A stretch of DNA of 64,000 bases, taken from NCBI GenBank assembly GCA_039881145.1, contig JAYKKI010000004.1, positions 47,768,001 to 47,832,000 on the forward strand, given 5' to 3'. Every line of letters begins with the position of its first letter. Within the stretch, counting starts at the first letter, position 1. The DNA comes from Druceiella hillmani (taxonomy: Eukaryota > Arthropoda > Insecta > Lepidoptera > Hepialidae). A model generated the notes under the pieces. It was not told where the DNA came from. It did not search any database and worked only from the letters and a program-made list of their open reading frames with translations. The position numbers were made by a program, and so were the translations under genes. This document shows, piece by piece, positions 21,923 to 34,690 of the stretch.

Positions 21923-24895
21923 TGGTGAGAAAAAAACAAAAGGTATGGTTACATTAAAAATTAAAATATATAATGTAGAACAAAACATGGATATTTTTGT
22001 CATAGACAAAGAAAATTTTAAATATGATTTCTTAATTGGTTTAGATTGTATAAGAAAATTCAAGCTTATTCAAAATGAAGACTTAAAAATAACACAAAAA
22101 GGTCAGAAAGAAGAGCTTAATATAAAAAACGATACAAATGTCCACATTCCTGAAGTACTAGGAGACAAAACTGAACCAAGATTAGGAAGCCCTAGAATGG
22201 AGAAGGTGAAGAACGAAATAAACTTCAATGAACATATTAAAACTGATAAATTTGAAAAGATCGTTAATCATCTAGATAAACAACAACAATTAGAGATTGA
22301 CGAGCTCATAGACAAATTTAAGACTGTCTTTGCTAAGGATAAATATGATGTCGGCACTGTACGAGATTATGAAGCTCATATTGACCTGATGGTGGATAAA
22401 TACTGCTGCAAACGTCCATACAGATGTATAGCTGGAGATAGAAGAGAGATAGAAAAACAAATATCAAAATTATTAGAGAAAAATTTGATTGAGGAATCAT
22501 ATAACCCGTTTGCTGCCCCAGTAACTCTGGCTTATTAAAAGGAAGATGAACGAAAAACAAGACTTTGTATAGATTTCAGGTAATTGAACAAGATAATCGT
22601 CCCACAATCACAGCCATTTTCATTGATTGAAGATCTAATGACAAAAACAGTAAACTGTAAGTATTTCTCAACGTTTGATATTAATTCAGCGTTTTGGTCA
22701 ATTCCATTGAAAGTACAGGATAGGTACAAAACGGCCTTTGTTACTCAAGAAGGTCATTTTCAATGGACATGCCTTACTATTTGGACTAAAAACTGCTCCA
22801 GCCATTTTTCAAAGGATAATGACTAACATCATAAGAAAGAATAAGCTCTCTGATTTTGCAGTAAGTTCCAAAAACCTTTGAAGAACATATATCACGGTTA
22901 CTGGAGGCAATACAAACGGAAGGGTTTAGACTAAAACTTACCAAGTGCATATTTGCAAGTAGTTATGCCAAGTATTTAGGCCACATAATAGAAAACAATT
23001 TAGCGAGGCCTCTAAAAGATTATTTGGTAGCAGTAAAAGACTTTCCAATACCAGAAACAAGGAAAAATGTACGACAATTCCTAGGAAAAGTAAATTTTCA
23101 TCACAAGTTTGTGCCACACAGTGCTATCATCTTGGTCCCGTTACACAATTTGTTAAAGAAAGATGTGAAATTCGTGTGAACTGAAGAATGTCAAAAATCA
23201 TTTGATAAAATGAAAACACTACTGTGCTCTGTACCAATTCTGAAAATTTATGATCCAGAATTACCAATAAACATTTATACAGACGCAAGTGCAAAAGGAA
23301 CAGGCGCAGTGTTAAAACAGCCTGATAAAAATGGAGACAATAAACCAGTTGCTTATTTTTCAAAAAAATTAACAGATACACAAAAAAAGAAGAATATATG
23401 GCAATATACCTAGAATGTTTAGCAATAAAAGAATCTATAAAATACTGGCAGCATTTGCTTATGGAAAAGGAGTTTACGGTGTATTCTGATCATAAACCAC
23501 TAGAAAACTTAAATATTAAAGCAAGAACTGATGAGGACCTCGGAGACCTAACATATTATTTATCCCAATACAATTTCAAAATTAAATATAATCCTGGAAA
23601 AACAAATATAGAGGCAGATTGTTTGAGCAGAAATTCAGTCCTAGATCCAAGTGAAAATAATGATGATGATGCTTTGAAAGTGGTAAATTTAATAACTATA
23701 GAAGAAATAAAAATAGATCAAAATTCAAATCAAGAAATACAAAAAGATAAAAATGGACTTATACTAAGAGATGAAATATACTACAAGAAAAATAAAGGAA
23801 GAAACAAAATTATACTATCAGAAGGATTAAGCAAAACATTGATAAAAAAGTACACATTACTTATTGCCACCTAGGAACAACACAAATGATAAATAAATTA
23901 ACACCATACTATTTAGCGAAGAATATCATAGCAAAAATTAAACAGACTTGCGAAGAATGTGAAATATGCATTAAAAATAAAACAAGGAGAAAGCCGAAAT
24001 ATGGATTATTGTCACATTTAGGACCAGCAAGACACCCATTTGAAATTGTATCATTTGATACAATTGGTGGTTTTGGGGGATCTCGGTCAACAAAAAAGTA
24101 CCTGCATCTTTTAGTTGATAATTTCACTAGGTATGCTTATATCTTGACGTCAAAAAACCAAAGCTCTAACGATTTTATTAAACTTATTCAACAAGTGACA
24201 CAAAGTCATAAAATTGATATGATATTAACGGACCAATATCCTGGTATAAACTCTAAAGAATTTAAGGGATTTCTGAAAGATAACAGTATAAGAATAATTT
24301 TTACTGCGGTGGACACTCCTTTTTCAAATGGGCTTAACGAAAGTTTGAACCAAACTTTAGTTAATAAAATAGATGCCAAATAAATGAAAGCGAAAGAAAG
24401 ATTGCATGGAGAACAATAGTACAGAATTGTGTAAAGAAATATAATGAAACAGAACACACTGTTACCAAATTTGCACCAAAATACCTATTGGAAGGAGAAA
24501 ATGTAAATATTCTTCCATCAGAACTAAAAACAAGATGTTCAAATGAAGATCTGAGAAGAGATAGAAAATTAGCATATATAAATGTAATTAAATCTCATGA
24601 GTATAATAAGAAGAGATATGACCTATCAAGGAGGGAATATGACTTTAAAAAAGGAGATAGAGTCTATGTGGAAAACGGTAATCGACTAAATAGGAAGAAA
24701 ACAGATGAACTGAGAATTGGACCCTACGAGATCTTGAAAAAAATTTCTAATACAATTTATGAAGTAGATGCCGGTAACAAGAAGGAAGAATCAAATTTGT
24801 TTCATGTTACAAAACTTACTCCATTGTCGATTGAGAAAAGAACAATTACGTGCAATCACACTTGTAATTGTTCTTCTCTCGGCGGGGATATGTAA
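21923..24895 (+). pseudogene. pol: protease remnant, RT, RNase H, integrase; multiply broken
   Basis: Only the C-terminal protease half survives (FLIGLDCIRKFKL near 22027-22065); the DTG/DSG active site is missing. RT begins about 22335 (VRDYEAHIDL). LCIDFR at 22562 and STFDINSAFW near 22670 are visible, with stops at 22536 and 22579 and a frameshift near 22775. The YxDD box is deleted at about 22858-22872. RNase H shows YTDAS (23277), LECLAI (23408) and YSDHKPL (23483), split by a frameshift near 23392. Integrase has the HHCC finger (23845-23970, frameshifted at its start) and all three DD35E residues: SFDTIG at 24051, LTDQYPG with D at 24231, NGLNESL with E at 24339. It ends with the GPY/F-type block RIGPYEIL near 24713. 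Frameshift and stop at about 24380. Confidence 0.92.
24881..24890 (+). promoter_or_regulatory. polypurine tract before the right LTR
   Basis: ggcggggata immediately precedes the right LTR start tgtaaag. The purine-rich part (24881-24888, one C) is in the position expected for plus-strand priming. Confidence 0.55.
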
Positions 24896-25247
24896 AGAAA
24901 ACCTATAGGTATCCTTTCATTTAAACTTTGCCGCGTTATCTATGATAAGTTCCATAGAGGTCGCTGTTAGCTTTCGTATCAAACGTCAAAAGATTTTGAG
25001 AGGTTAGATTTGTTTTTGATTCAGTATTTTATTGTAAAAAGCTTACCTATCAAATTCAGATAATAAACCCGAAATAAGGGCTTTAAATGTTGTTTCTTTT
25101 ATCCACAGGTGAGTAAATGTTTAGTTTATACGATAATGTTACTAGGAAATTGTAGAAGGAACGTTTTACAAGTAAATAAATCTTTTATCCACAGAAACGC
25201 AATTACATCTTTATTTCAACAAGTTCGAAACAGAATCCAATAAAAAC

Positions 25248-25248
<1 letters not shown>
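24891..25248 (+). repeat. right LTR
   Basis: 358 bp, matching the left LTR except seven substitutions (four of them G in the left and A in the right copy) and one extra A near the 3' end. The doubled tcttttatccacag words end at 25108 and 25194. Confidence 0.95.
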
Positions 25249-25311
<63 letters not shown>

Positions 25312-25312
25312 T
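25249..25312. repeat. (TA)n microsatellite, right side of the gypsy insertion
   Basis: TA dinucleotides ending in a short CA run (acacacacacat). Continuation of the tract at 20338-20473. Confidence 0.9.
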
Positions 25313-27690
25313 ATATATTAAGCAAAAAAATAAATTGGTAGGCAAAATGAAAATATGGAAAGTGACGTATTTGAGAGAAGAGAGGAGGTCAACGTGGCAA
25401 AAATCTGTAACAGTAATAGTACTTTACAAATTTTCTTATATTCGGATACGATATTGTACCGAGGAAGATCTAACTAAGTACTCATATTTTCATTATTTTA
25501 TAATTTTCAGTGTGTTTCTTATTCAGTGGTTATTTGAAGACGGTTCAGTTTTTCGTAAAAAAGTTTTATTTTATTCTGTAAATATATATCATACTGTCTA
25601 CTAAAATAATATTTAGCAAGTATTTAATAATATTAGCTGTGAGTGTGTCTTCGATCGTGTGTGGACTTTTAGAAAATATTATTAAACGTAATCATAATAA
25701 ATATGAAAGTAAACCTTACAGGCTATGTTTTTAAATAAAATCACTTTGTATTGAAACGTCAAATTGACATATCTTCTTATTAGTTGGTCGATTACAATAA
25801 AACATACTTTATAGATTACCCCAGACTCAATAGAATTCACCAGTGAAAACTTCATCTAAATCTTTTTATCTATTCTTATGTAATGGGTGAATAAATAAAC
25901 AGGCTCGCAAATATATGGACAATCATTGCATAAACAATATTTCACGCTTCAGTTACTTTTGTTATGTTATCTTAAATATTTTTTTTCGTAATCTACAAAC
26001 AAACCTATTCCACAGTTTTATTATATTCACAGCACGTAACAACCAAATTTATACATTCTAATACTAAAATTTACCAAAATAATTAATTTTCGATTATTCA
26101 TGACAGATTAAGATTTTCAACGAATTTAGGAAACAAGCTTATGACAAATAAATCCAACAAAGATACATTTTATGTGTAAAAGACAACCGGCAACGTCATC
26201 TGTTCTCAAACGTCTGCTCATATTCGGCTTACTTAAACACACCCCTCCCGCCCCACTCCTCCATCTGAATTGAGTTAATAATTATGTGATGTTTGTACAA
26301 ACAAATACACAAACTATCTAATTGTGTATTTATTTGGAAGACAAATAGACAAACAGATAAAAATTCCCCAAACAATATTTTTGTGTTCTATTACTTTTAT
26401 TATGTGCCCATGAATTATTTTCTCGTAAATATCTCCAATGTACAGATAGGTCAATTTTTGAGTTTTATTTATCTATGGATAGCTACAAAAGTATGATTAT
26501 ATACACTTTGGAACTATTCATGCTTGCAGTAGGGCATATTCACGAAAATATGATAAAGACATTTATAACTTTACAATATTATCATGAAAATAAAATTAAT
26601 AGTTTAATCTATCAAGCAAAACTTTGAGTACATACCAAATACCGAAACGGAGAAGAGGCTTGCATATAGATCACATGTCGATGTTAAATTCAAGATGGTT
26701 TATATGGCGTTGGTGAAATTTCCATTAATTATGAGTATCATGAAATATATTAATGATTCAAAGTTATGTGTAACATTTCCTTCTTCGGGACTAACACATC
26801 GAATAAATCCATTCCCAAAGGAGTTTATTAATACTGCACAGTCCCTTGAAAATATGGTTCAACTTAATAGTGTCTGCTGACTGTGGGACGCCTCTATCCG
26901 AACAGCAAACAGCGGGACAAGGATCATGTTTCTGGTGAGTAGCTTTCGGAAAAGTTTATAGGATTGGGATAAAACATACACATGCGGATTGTTTATCGGA
27001 TTTGATCTGTCATCATTTTCATATAGAGTGGCGTCTGGCGTTAGCTTTTTAAATTTTTATAAAATTACGAAAATAATAATATTTCAGTTTTATTTTTCAA
27101 TCCATGTTTTTTAGTTGCTCAATGCTATAATTTTCCAATAGTAAGGATGTTCATAAATGTAACAATGCATTTAAATATAACCTTACATTTTTAGAAGTAA
27201 AAGTATGAGAAGATACGTGATTTCAAAATTTTGTAAATTGTTTCGATAATTCTTAAGTTAGCATAATTAAATATATTTTGATTTAAAACTTCAGGTAAAT
27301 ACAATTTTTTTTTTAATAAATAATAACGTGAATTTTACATTTTTTTAACATGATTGAAGATATTATGTAGATTTTGAAAAAAAAACAAACATATTTTTGG
27401 TCTCGTACACCGAAGCAAGAAAAAAGTTGAACATTTTAATGGCGATAAAAGCAAGTGTCCGATACATTTCTTATCAAATATCTTCATTTGTAGAGTTCCT
27501 TACCTTAAATGGCAAAAATGAGCAGTTATAAGATTAGTGTGTCTACCTGTCAGCAATTTTATCAAAAAACATGCCAAGTACAAATTTTATATTTAGTATA
27601 CTAATACTTCTTAAAACTAAATATTTTGCATTAGCCTACTTTTTCTAAAATATTCAGTTAAGAATTGAAGAGGAGGTGAACAAAGCACTC
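25313..27690. other. AT-rich spacer, nothing recognised
   Basis: Short open frames only (for example 25335-25604, 26293-26496, 26695-26880), none with a recognisable domain. A textbook splice donor ctg|gtgagtag occurs at 26931-26938 but no exon leads into it. Confidence 0.4.
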
Positions 27691-27692
27691 AA

Positions 27693-27747
27693 AAAAATAT
27701 TATTTTAATTTTACATATGAAATATTATTTTAATTTTACATATGAAT
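27693..27747. repeat. short direct duplication
   Basis: aaatattattttaattttac followed by atatga is present twice in tandem, about 27 bp apart. Confidence 0.7.
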
Positions 27748-27894
27748 TTTACAGATGGCTTATTTATAAGTAATTGTTATGAAGAATATATTTTTTTCCT
27801 AATATTAAAATGAATATTTAAAAAGATACCCTAAAAGGTATACGGAAATAGAGCATTCCATCCTTCTTTTTTAAATTACTGGACCAAAGTGACG

Positions 27895-27945
27895 AACCTA
27901 CTAGCCAAATTTTACCAACTCTTGATAAAATTTGGCTGGTAGGTT
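27895..27945. repeat. 20-bp inverted repeat, hairpin
   Basis: aacctactagccaaatttta (27895-27914) pairs with taaaatttggctggtaggtt (27926-27945) with one mismatch, which is G-U in one transcript orientation. The loop is 11 nt. It could be a MITE core, a small-RNA hairpin or an old snap-back duplication. Confidence 0.75.
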
Positions 27946-30559
27946 ATAAGAAAACTATAACCATTATCCTAGATATTATAATTTTTTGAATATGCATCAC
28001 TTTTTTTACACCAGTGATTGATACGATATGTAATACCTTTACATTGGGAGAAATTAATATTTCTGAAGACTTTAATAGAAATTCCATGCACGCTCAAATG
28101 TTTATAAAAGCCTAAACGTGTGCGGAATGCTAGTAGCTTGAGTTCTGTTTGTGCTTGACAGGTTTTTTAAAATAATGGTGAATTTAAGGGAAACGCTTAT
28201 TTTTAACTAAGGTTCAGAATTGTTTTCGATTTGAATAGGAAATTACTTATTAATTGGTTTTTGTAATCGTCTTAATTTTCCTTTTTTGAATATCAGAAGT
28301 GCTGAATGTAATTTGAATTTTTTCTTTTTATCTGTCATTGTATGGTGTATTCTCAAAGTAGGTTCTTTCTAAAGTAGGAAAGTTAATAATGAGAAATAAA
28401 GAATTGTACAAAAAAGCGAAAAATTATCATGAGCCCATAATTTTTTAATACACTTTACAAAACCAAATTTTAATGTTTACTGATCCAATAATTTACAGCT
28501 ATGGTGATTTATATTTTATTTATAATAATTAACTACATTTTGAGTAATTCATAGCGAAGATTACATACAATAAAACTGCTATAATTTAAATACAAAGTAA
28601 ACTGTCAGAAATATTAAAATTTTTTCTGAAAACAAGTAATAGATCTTGAACATATTTTTTTTAAAACTTAAAGCCTATATATTCTCTATAATGTTACAAA
28701 TAAAAATATGTATTTATTTTATCCCCGCACATATCGACATCAATAACCAAATTATATCGAAATTCTCCACTTTTACACTTACTTTTTACGAAATTCTTCA
28801 TTTTTTCACGGTACGTAACAGCTCAACCACCTGATCCCAATTGCACCATATTGGGATAATAAAAATCTAATACTCGTACATACGTGGTATTATACTTTTT
28901 CCTCGTGGTTTAGCCAGGTATTGCTGTATTAGTAGAATACGAAACGAAGTCTGAACAATCACCGCTGTGGCTGAGAACGTTTGTATAATTTTTAATATGC
29001 TTTGTATATCCGACATACTTTATACAGGAAGAGTTAAAGCGGTTCGAACTGTGGAAATAGATGAGAAAACAAGATTTTTTTATCTCATTGAATATTTGTT
29101 ACTAGGATTGGTAAACTCTATAGTTGTGGTTGGACATTCACGGAAAATCCACTGAATGCCACTTTTATTGGAGAACAGTGGCAGTGAGACTAGGCGACCT
29201 GCTGTAGCTACGCTGATAGGCAATATGTCTGACGATACGCTCCTACTGCTACCTATATTGCTATTTTTAAGGAAAATGTGATTTAGATGAAATACATCTC
29301 TTGTTTCATTGAGGTGGTAATAGTAAATAATGGAGGAAAATTAAAATGTTTGATGCCATCGATTAATTTTTGCTTTAAAAAAAATATGTGGAAAATCGAT
29401 TCGAATGTATTAACAGATAAATAAATCTATTACGTGGGGAAGAAACTCATATAGGAGTGGTTTTCATAAATTCAGGTATGTATAGAAAGTACAATTTTTA
29501 GGTTATGTAGCATTTCTATTAAACTATTTCTAAATATTGACATTAGTCTCCTAAATGAAAATATTTCGTCTAGCATATATTTTACAGTCGTAAGAAAAAT
29601 AACTTAGTTGCCTGTATTTTTTTACTGGCACCAGATGCTAAAAATAGTTTTGCTATTGAATTATCAATTAAAAACTTAAAATGGATAGGGAGACCACCGC
29701 AATGCACTTTGGAGACTGATTCGTATCTTGCGAAGGAAACAGCGCACCGAAGATTATAACAATATCCTTCAGATTGTATTTTAAAATACGTCTTTAACGA
29801 CATTCCACTCTATAGCGTCGGTAAGAAAAAAAATTATGTGGATACCTCCACATATGGGGATACTTAAAATAAAATAAAAAATATATTTTTTCTTTATTTC
29901 TAAACTCTTGTTTATTTCAATAAATTAAATAATTTAACTATGTCTTCTTGTTAAATTTCGATGCAACTAGTCATAAACTGAGGGTTATAATGAAGTGATA
30001 TATTTGCCAATTTACAATGGAATCCAAAAAAAGAAGAAAAAAAGCAATACAAATTCCATCATTCAGTGCTTAAATCGCTGGACCAATTCGGATAGTATCC
30101 ATAGAGGTTTTTGTAAAGTGTTTAGCTACAAATTTTTCGTTACCTATAATACAAAAAAAAATTAATAAACATATGTTTTGATATGAACAGCTTGAATTAT
30201 TTTCTACTTTTTTTGCATATTTTTTAGCATTTTATAAATCCAACAAAATGCTATCGTTTTCCTCAGAAAAAATTCGATGAGGGTAAGTTTCATACAAAAT
30301 TTAATTAATTTGGCACATTCCTGTCTCGATAAGAGGGTTCGACGAAAAGTGGCCTGCGCTACAAAGATAAATAATTTATAAACATAAAAACACTAATAAA
30401 ATTTAAAAAAATGTTACTACGAACTTACAAAAGACTTACTAAAACTTTCCGTTTCACGAAAAATTACTGATTCAAGCTTGAGTGATTTTTAAGCAGCAAA
30501 GAATATGTGGTATGTTTTATAGGTTTTGAGGATCGGATCTATTACCTCCCATTCGCTTG
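27946..30559. other. AT-rich spacer, nothing recognised
   Basis: A GC-richer patch at 29165-29265 and a partly open stretch at about 29585-29820 are unrecognised. No RNA gene or transposon boundary is visible. Confidence 0.4.
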
Positions 30560-30725
30560 TTTCTGATTTCACCATCTGCACGAATGATCCGGATGAGGGC
30601 AGCCGCTAGTGTCCGCGAGCGGCGTTGACAGAAGATGAATCGCAAACTTTCGTCACCTGGCGGGATGCTGGTGATGTGTCCATAAATTGCGGAGACGGCA
30701 TTGCTATAAATATTTATGCAAGTAA
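30560..30725. other. GC/CpG-richer patch, possible conserved element
   Basis: Contains gcagccgctagtgtccgcga, gcggcgttgacag and later ccataaattgcggagacggc followed by attgctataaatatttatg. A 66-codon plus-strand frame starts at 30625, but no domain is recognised. Composition is unlike the flanks. Confidence 0.3.
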
Positions 30726-30948
30726 AAATAACTCAACAAACTTTATGACAGAAAAGGGTTCTGTGATCATACTAAGATTAACGAGGGGTTCAGATAGGTT
30801 GAGGTATAGTGGGCGGCATACTTAGATAGGCTATGGGTTTTTATCAAAAGGCGATTGTAGCTGTGTATTTTAGTAATTACCATTGTATGTTTATACATGT
30901 ATACATAAGTATGCAGATATGGGTGCGAATACACGTTCCCGTACCCAC

Positions 30949-30969
30949 TAATATATATACATATATACA

Positions 30970-31056
<87 letters not shown>

Positions 31057-31058
31057 AT

Positions 31059-31093
<35 letters not shown>

Positions 31094-31095
31094 AT
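30949..31095. repeat. (TA)n microsatellite with A-rich interruptions
   Basis: Long TA runs broken twice by ataaaaaaataaaatata-type interruptions, so the tract is a triplicated TA-A block. Open frames across it are simple Tyr/Ile repeats and not genes. Confidence 0.95.
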
Positions 31096-32262
31096 ATAAC
31101 AAACGTCTTATGCATATATGCACGCAGGTACGTTTATATTCGTACCGTTTGAGTTATGCATATAATTTGGAAATATAATAAAATATTAGTACGTACTGTA
31201 TATATTTTTTAACAGTTTCCTTTGTCAGTTTTATATAACTACTTATGTCTACTTTAATTAAAAAAAGGTTTTGTTTCTCAGTTTTTTAATTTGATTTGTA
31301 GCATTTTGAACATCTAATTACGCGTTTGGAAGGAGTTAAAATTGGAGCTGTTTGTCTTGTCGGCTAGTAGTATTATTAAAATTAATAAATATATCTTCAA
31401 TAGCAATCTATTATATATAAGAAATATTTGTGGAAAAATTATTTTAATGACAATAAAATAATAAAATAATATTAATATTTTATTATTACCAACTATCTCA
31501 ATATTTGCATTTTCGGTTTTAATTTGTTCAAATAAAAACTTAAATATTTCACATCTTCCAAGCGTTCCATGACGTCTCACAACTTTTTCTTAAGAAACTC
31601 TAGCTTCGCTTTGATAATATAAACAAAGGTATGTTGGACAAACGATGGTAACGTTTTAAAAATGTCCTGTAATAAAATACTTTGGTCATTTCTGTCTGTC
31701 TGACTAGATGTCTCAACATCACAGATCTCGTAGTTTAGGATCGGTTGTAATAAATTTTTTTACAGAAAGACTTAGCTGAATTATATGGACACATAAAAAT
31801 AAACAAAATAGTATTTTAATTCTTTTTAAATACTTACCTCGCTATTCATGGTGCATGGGGATAATTTAAATAATACCAGATTTTGTTATGAGTGGGTTTT
31901 TTGGGGGATTTTAATAATATAGACTCCATCGAATAAGTTACAATTAAATTAACCGTTTAAAGAGTAATTGACAATGTGAAATATGTTTTAATACAACGTT
32001 TCCTTCATGACAAATGCGTCACTTACTTATTAACCACGTATGTGAGAAGAATTATGAAAATTAGATCAGTGGCATTTAGTAAGTACTTCAATGCAAAATG
32101 ATTTCGGTTAATTTACATAATTAATTAAAGGGATATATGTGACTTAGTTATTTGTTTTAGATACATATATACTAGGCAACAGTGAAAAGGATATTAATAT
32201 CATGTACTTTTATTGCCTTTATGTAACCTCTTAACCCTATATTAATACTTAACAGGTTTATT
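31096..32262. other. AT-rich spacer, nothing recognised
   Basis: No supported feature. Confidence 0.5.
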
Positions 32263-32292
32263 ATATATATATATATACATATATACACACAT

Positions 32293-32331
<39 letters not shown>
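32263..32331. repeat. (TA)n/(CA)n microsatellite
   Basis: TA run, CA run, TA run. Confidence 0.95.
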
Positions 32332-33296
32332 AACATTTGAGTCGAAACGTTATTTGATTTCGTTTCCACTATATAATTATATATTATTTTGTTGCTATTT
32401 TGATCACATCCATGAATAAAAACAAAATTTGGCTAGCTTACATTGGTAACAGAAATGAAAAAAAAACTGTCAGGCACGAGTGGAGTTTGCACTACAAGCT
32501 TAATGTTAATTTTCTACAACGTAAATATATTGCAACGTATTATATACTTATCATCCACAGGCGTAAAAGCATGCTGCATATTTGAAAAATGATAAGATTT
32601 AGAATAATATAATAGTTTTCCTGTAATTTTGTAGTCACATTTTATAAATTCAGTATGGTAATGATTTCTGGTTTAGTATCTTCAGAAATGGGAGGGGAAG
32701 GGGGTGGGGCAGAAGAGGTGGTGTACTCTATTTTCGTACATATTTTAGAATATTTTTACAATTATGCATTTTAAAACTATGGTACCTAAACTAACTACCT
32801 AAAACTAACTACTCAATATGATATATTGAATTAAAAAGTTGGACTGTCACTAGAAAGAAAATAAAATAAAAGTCCAATTGAAAGGTTCTTAAATGAATTT
32901 TACAATTGTTTGTTTTTGTTAAAGGCGCGTCTCCTCCGCCGGTGGCCATCCGCTGCTGTCTTTCCCTTGTCAACTGTCTTTCCGCTTGGCTTTTATATTA
33001 ATACAAAGTCGGCACAGTTGATTTTTTTTCCTAAAGAAACAAATAAAGTACACGTTTCATAGCACATTATTAAAAAAATAAATAAATTACATTCGTGCAA
33101 ACAAATGAATTCTGTATTCATCAGACAAATTAATTCTGACTTCATCTTAGACGGAAGTATATACATACTGTGAAATCCAACCGCAGAAATTGAATTTGTC
33201 ATTAAGATGTACGGAGAAAAAAGCGCTGATCTATTATATTTATATAAAATCACACATACGCATGTCGATTGTCCCTATCTCCGCTCTCTACTTAAG
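32332..33296. other. spacer with a scrap of a dispersed repeat
   Basis: 32463-32590 (gtcaggcacgagtggagttt ... aggcgtaaaagcatgctgca, then tatttgaaaaatgataagat) resembles 34078-34140 (gtaggtgtaaaaacatggtg, then catatttaaaaaaatataag) and 51394-51555. These are probably one old family. No gene is seen. Confidence 0.4.
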
Positions 33297-33308
33297 TTCA
33301 ACACTCGA

Positions 33309-33495
33309 TTTCGTTGTATTACAACATCTTTAGGTGGGCTATTAGCAAAGATAAACCTATATCAAAGATAGATCCTAAAACCTAGGTCGTGATAAAGAAC
33401 TTAAACAAAGTAGAAATAATACTACAGCACGTATATTCATTTAATTGTGAATTCTATTGTAATTCCTACAAAATTAACGCCAAATATATTCAATA
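33309..33495 (+). mobile_element. palindromic hammerhead repeat, copy C, 5'-truncated
   Basis: Starts inside the left arm at tttcgttgtattacaacatc and runs through the centre into a shortened right arm and the normal tail (ctacaaaattaacgccaaat, then atattcaata). It is flanked by a perfect 12-bp target duplication, ttcaacactcga, at 33297-33308 and 33496-33507. The target duplication proves that the truncation happened during insertion and not later. The right-arm ribozyme core is deleted; the left-arm minus-strand core reads CTAAAGA, losing G5. Confidence 0.88.
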
Positions 33496-33507
33496 TTCAA
33501 CACTCGA

Positions 33508-34476
33508 CTCAGATCCCGTAAACCATTGCAGAGATTATTAGTACTACAAGTTTATAACAATAATACTTCTTTTTATAATTCCAAAATTCGAATGTGCCGA
33601 TTGCAATATTTTCAGCCAAAACAACGCTCACAGCTGTCAGTAAATAATTCGATATGTCAGTTAAAGATGTGCCTGTAATTAGCTAACGATTGATGCGCAG
33701 TACGTACTGCGCCGGCGACGGAAAATAAACATATTTATATCTCACTCTAAAGATGGGCAGAAATGCTGCGCGGAGAGGCCACCTAACGGTTAAATTTTTT
33801 TAACACTTTGAACTTTCTACCCTTTGATTTTACTCCTTATACAATTACATACCGGGCGCTACATATGAAAATCGATTCTTAAGGGGTAAACTCCGAAAAA
33901 ATTAGCTCCTTTATTTACTTTGTCTTTATATCTAACATAAATATTTTAAAAAAGGTATCTAGTAAAAATATGTGGAGTAAAAGATATGTTATATACTAAA
34001 GTTCAAGTTACTATGTCGGATGGGTTCTTAGAAGTTATCTATGAATACAGAGAAATGTGAATTTATTGCCCATTACACCTTTCGTAGGTGTAAAAACATG
34101 GTGCATATTTAAAAAAATATAAGATCCGGAATCATTGCTATAGTATTCCTATAGCTTTTGCGGGGGCTCCTAAAACCCTGTACTCTTTCATAATTTAAAG
34201 TAGAGTAGTTTCGGAAATAAGGGGCGAACATTTTTAAGTAAAATAATAATTACGAAAATTTGAGATAGTTCAAACCCTTACGACTAGCCCTATGAAACGA
34301 TGCGAGATATTTGGAATTAAGAATAAATTTCAAGAATAAATGAATTAAGAATAAAATTGAGTTATGAAACTTAAAAAATGGGTAATAATGTAATATATAT
34401 TAGTGAAATATATACTATGTTCATATTAAAATAAACTGAATGTAATACTCCTGGGAGGCCACATCCATTTTAACTT
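33508..34476. other. spacer with an 18-bp perfect palindrome
   Basis: gcgcagtac followed by gtactgcgc at 33695-33712 is a perfect palindrome in a short CpG-rich context (gcgccggcgacgg). No gene seen. Confidence 0.5.
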
Positions 34477-34690
34477 TTACATATCGGTTTTCTTATAAAT
34501 CTCGGAAGTGTCGCAACCGTACGTAATAGCCCGTCCTCTCTCTACATTCATACGTACGAAGCGAGATGCGCGAAGGTCCATCAATCCTGGCCACTCAAGT
34601 ACCTCTGGCCTAGAGTGCAAGAGGCTAAGATGGATTGAGGGACCAGAACGATGAGATGGGCACGTCGTAGACGCTAATTGTGACACAGTT
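34477..34690 (-). other. GC-rich open stretch, exon or conserved-element candidate
   Basis: On the minus strand the frame is open for 69 codons from 34686 and includes PSIHLSLLHSRPEVLEWPGL, then MDLRASRFVRMNVERGRAIT and YGCDTSEIYKKTD. GC content is clearly higher than the surroundings. I do not recognise the protein and see no clear flanking splice pair, so it could be an exon, a transposon scrap or a noncoding island. Confidence 0.25.

Larger units (their letters stand above)
20474..25248 (+). mobile_element. Ty3/gypsy LTR retrotransposon, full length but disabled
   Basis: Two near-identical LTRs (20474-20830 and 24891-25248) enclose gag- and pol-like sequence in the order gag, protease remnant, RT, RNase H, integrase, the Ty3/gypsy order. 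No envelope gene is present: integrase runs almost to the right LTR. The two LTRs differ by seven substitutions and one single-base indel over about 357 bp (about 2%), so insertion was fairly recent, yet the body carries many stops, frameshifts and two deletions hitting catalytic motifs. The parent copy may therefore already have been defective and moved in trans. I could not identify a primer binding site after the left LTR. Because the flanks are (TA)n, the target duplication cannot be delimited. Confidence 0.95.

Noticed and set aside
24895..25248. Possible envelope gene after integrase
   Set aside because: Only the integrase C-terminus and polypurine tract lie before the LTR; there is no room for one.
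26925..26940. Exon ending at the strong donor ctg|gtgagtag
   Set aside because: No open, coding-like sequence or acceptor upstream; an isolated donor match is expected by chance.
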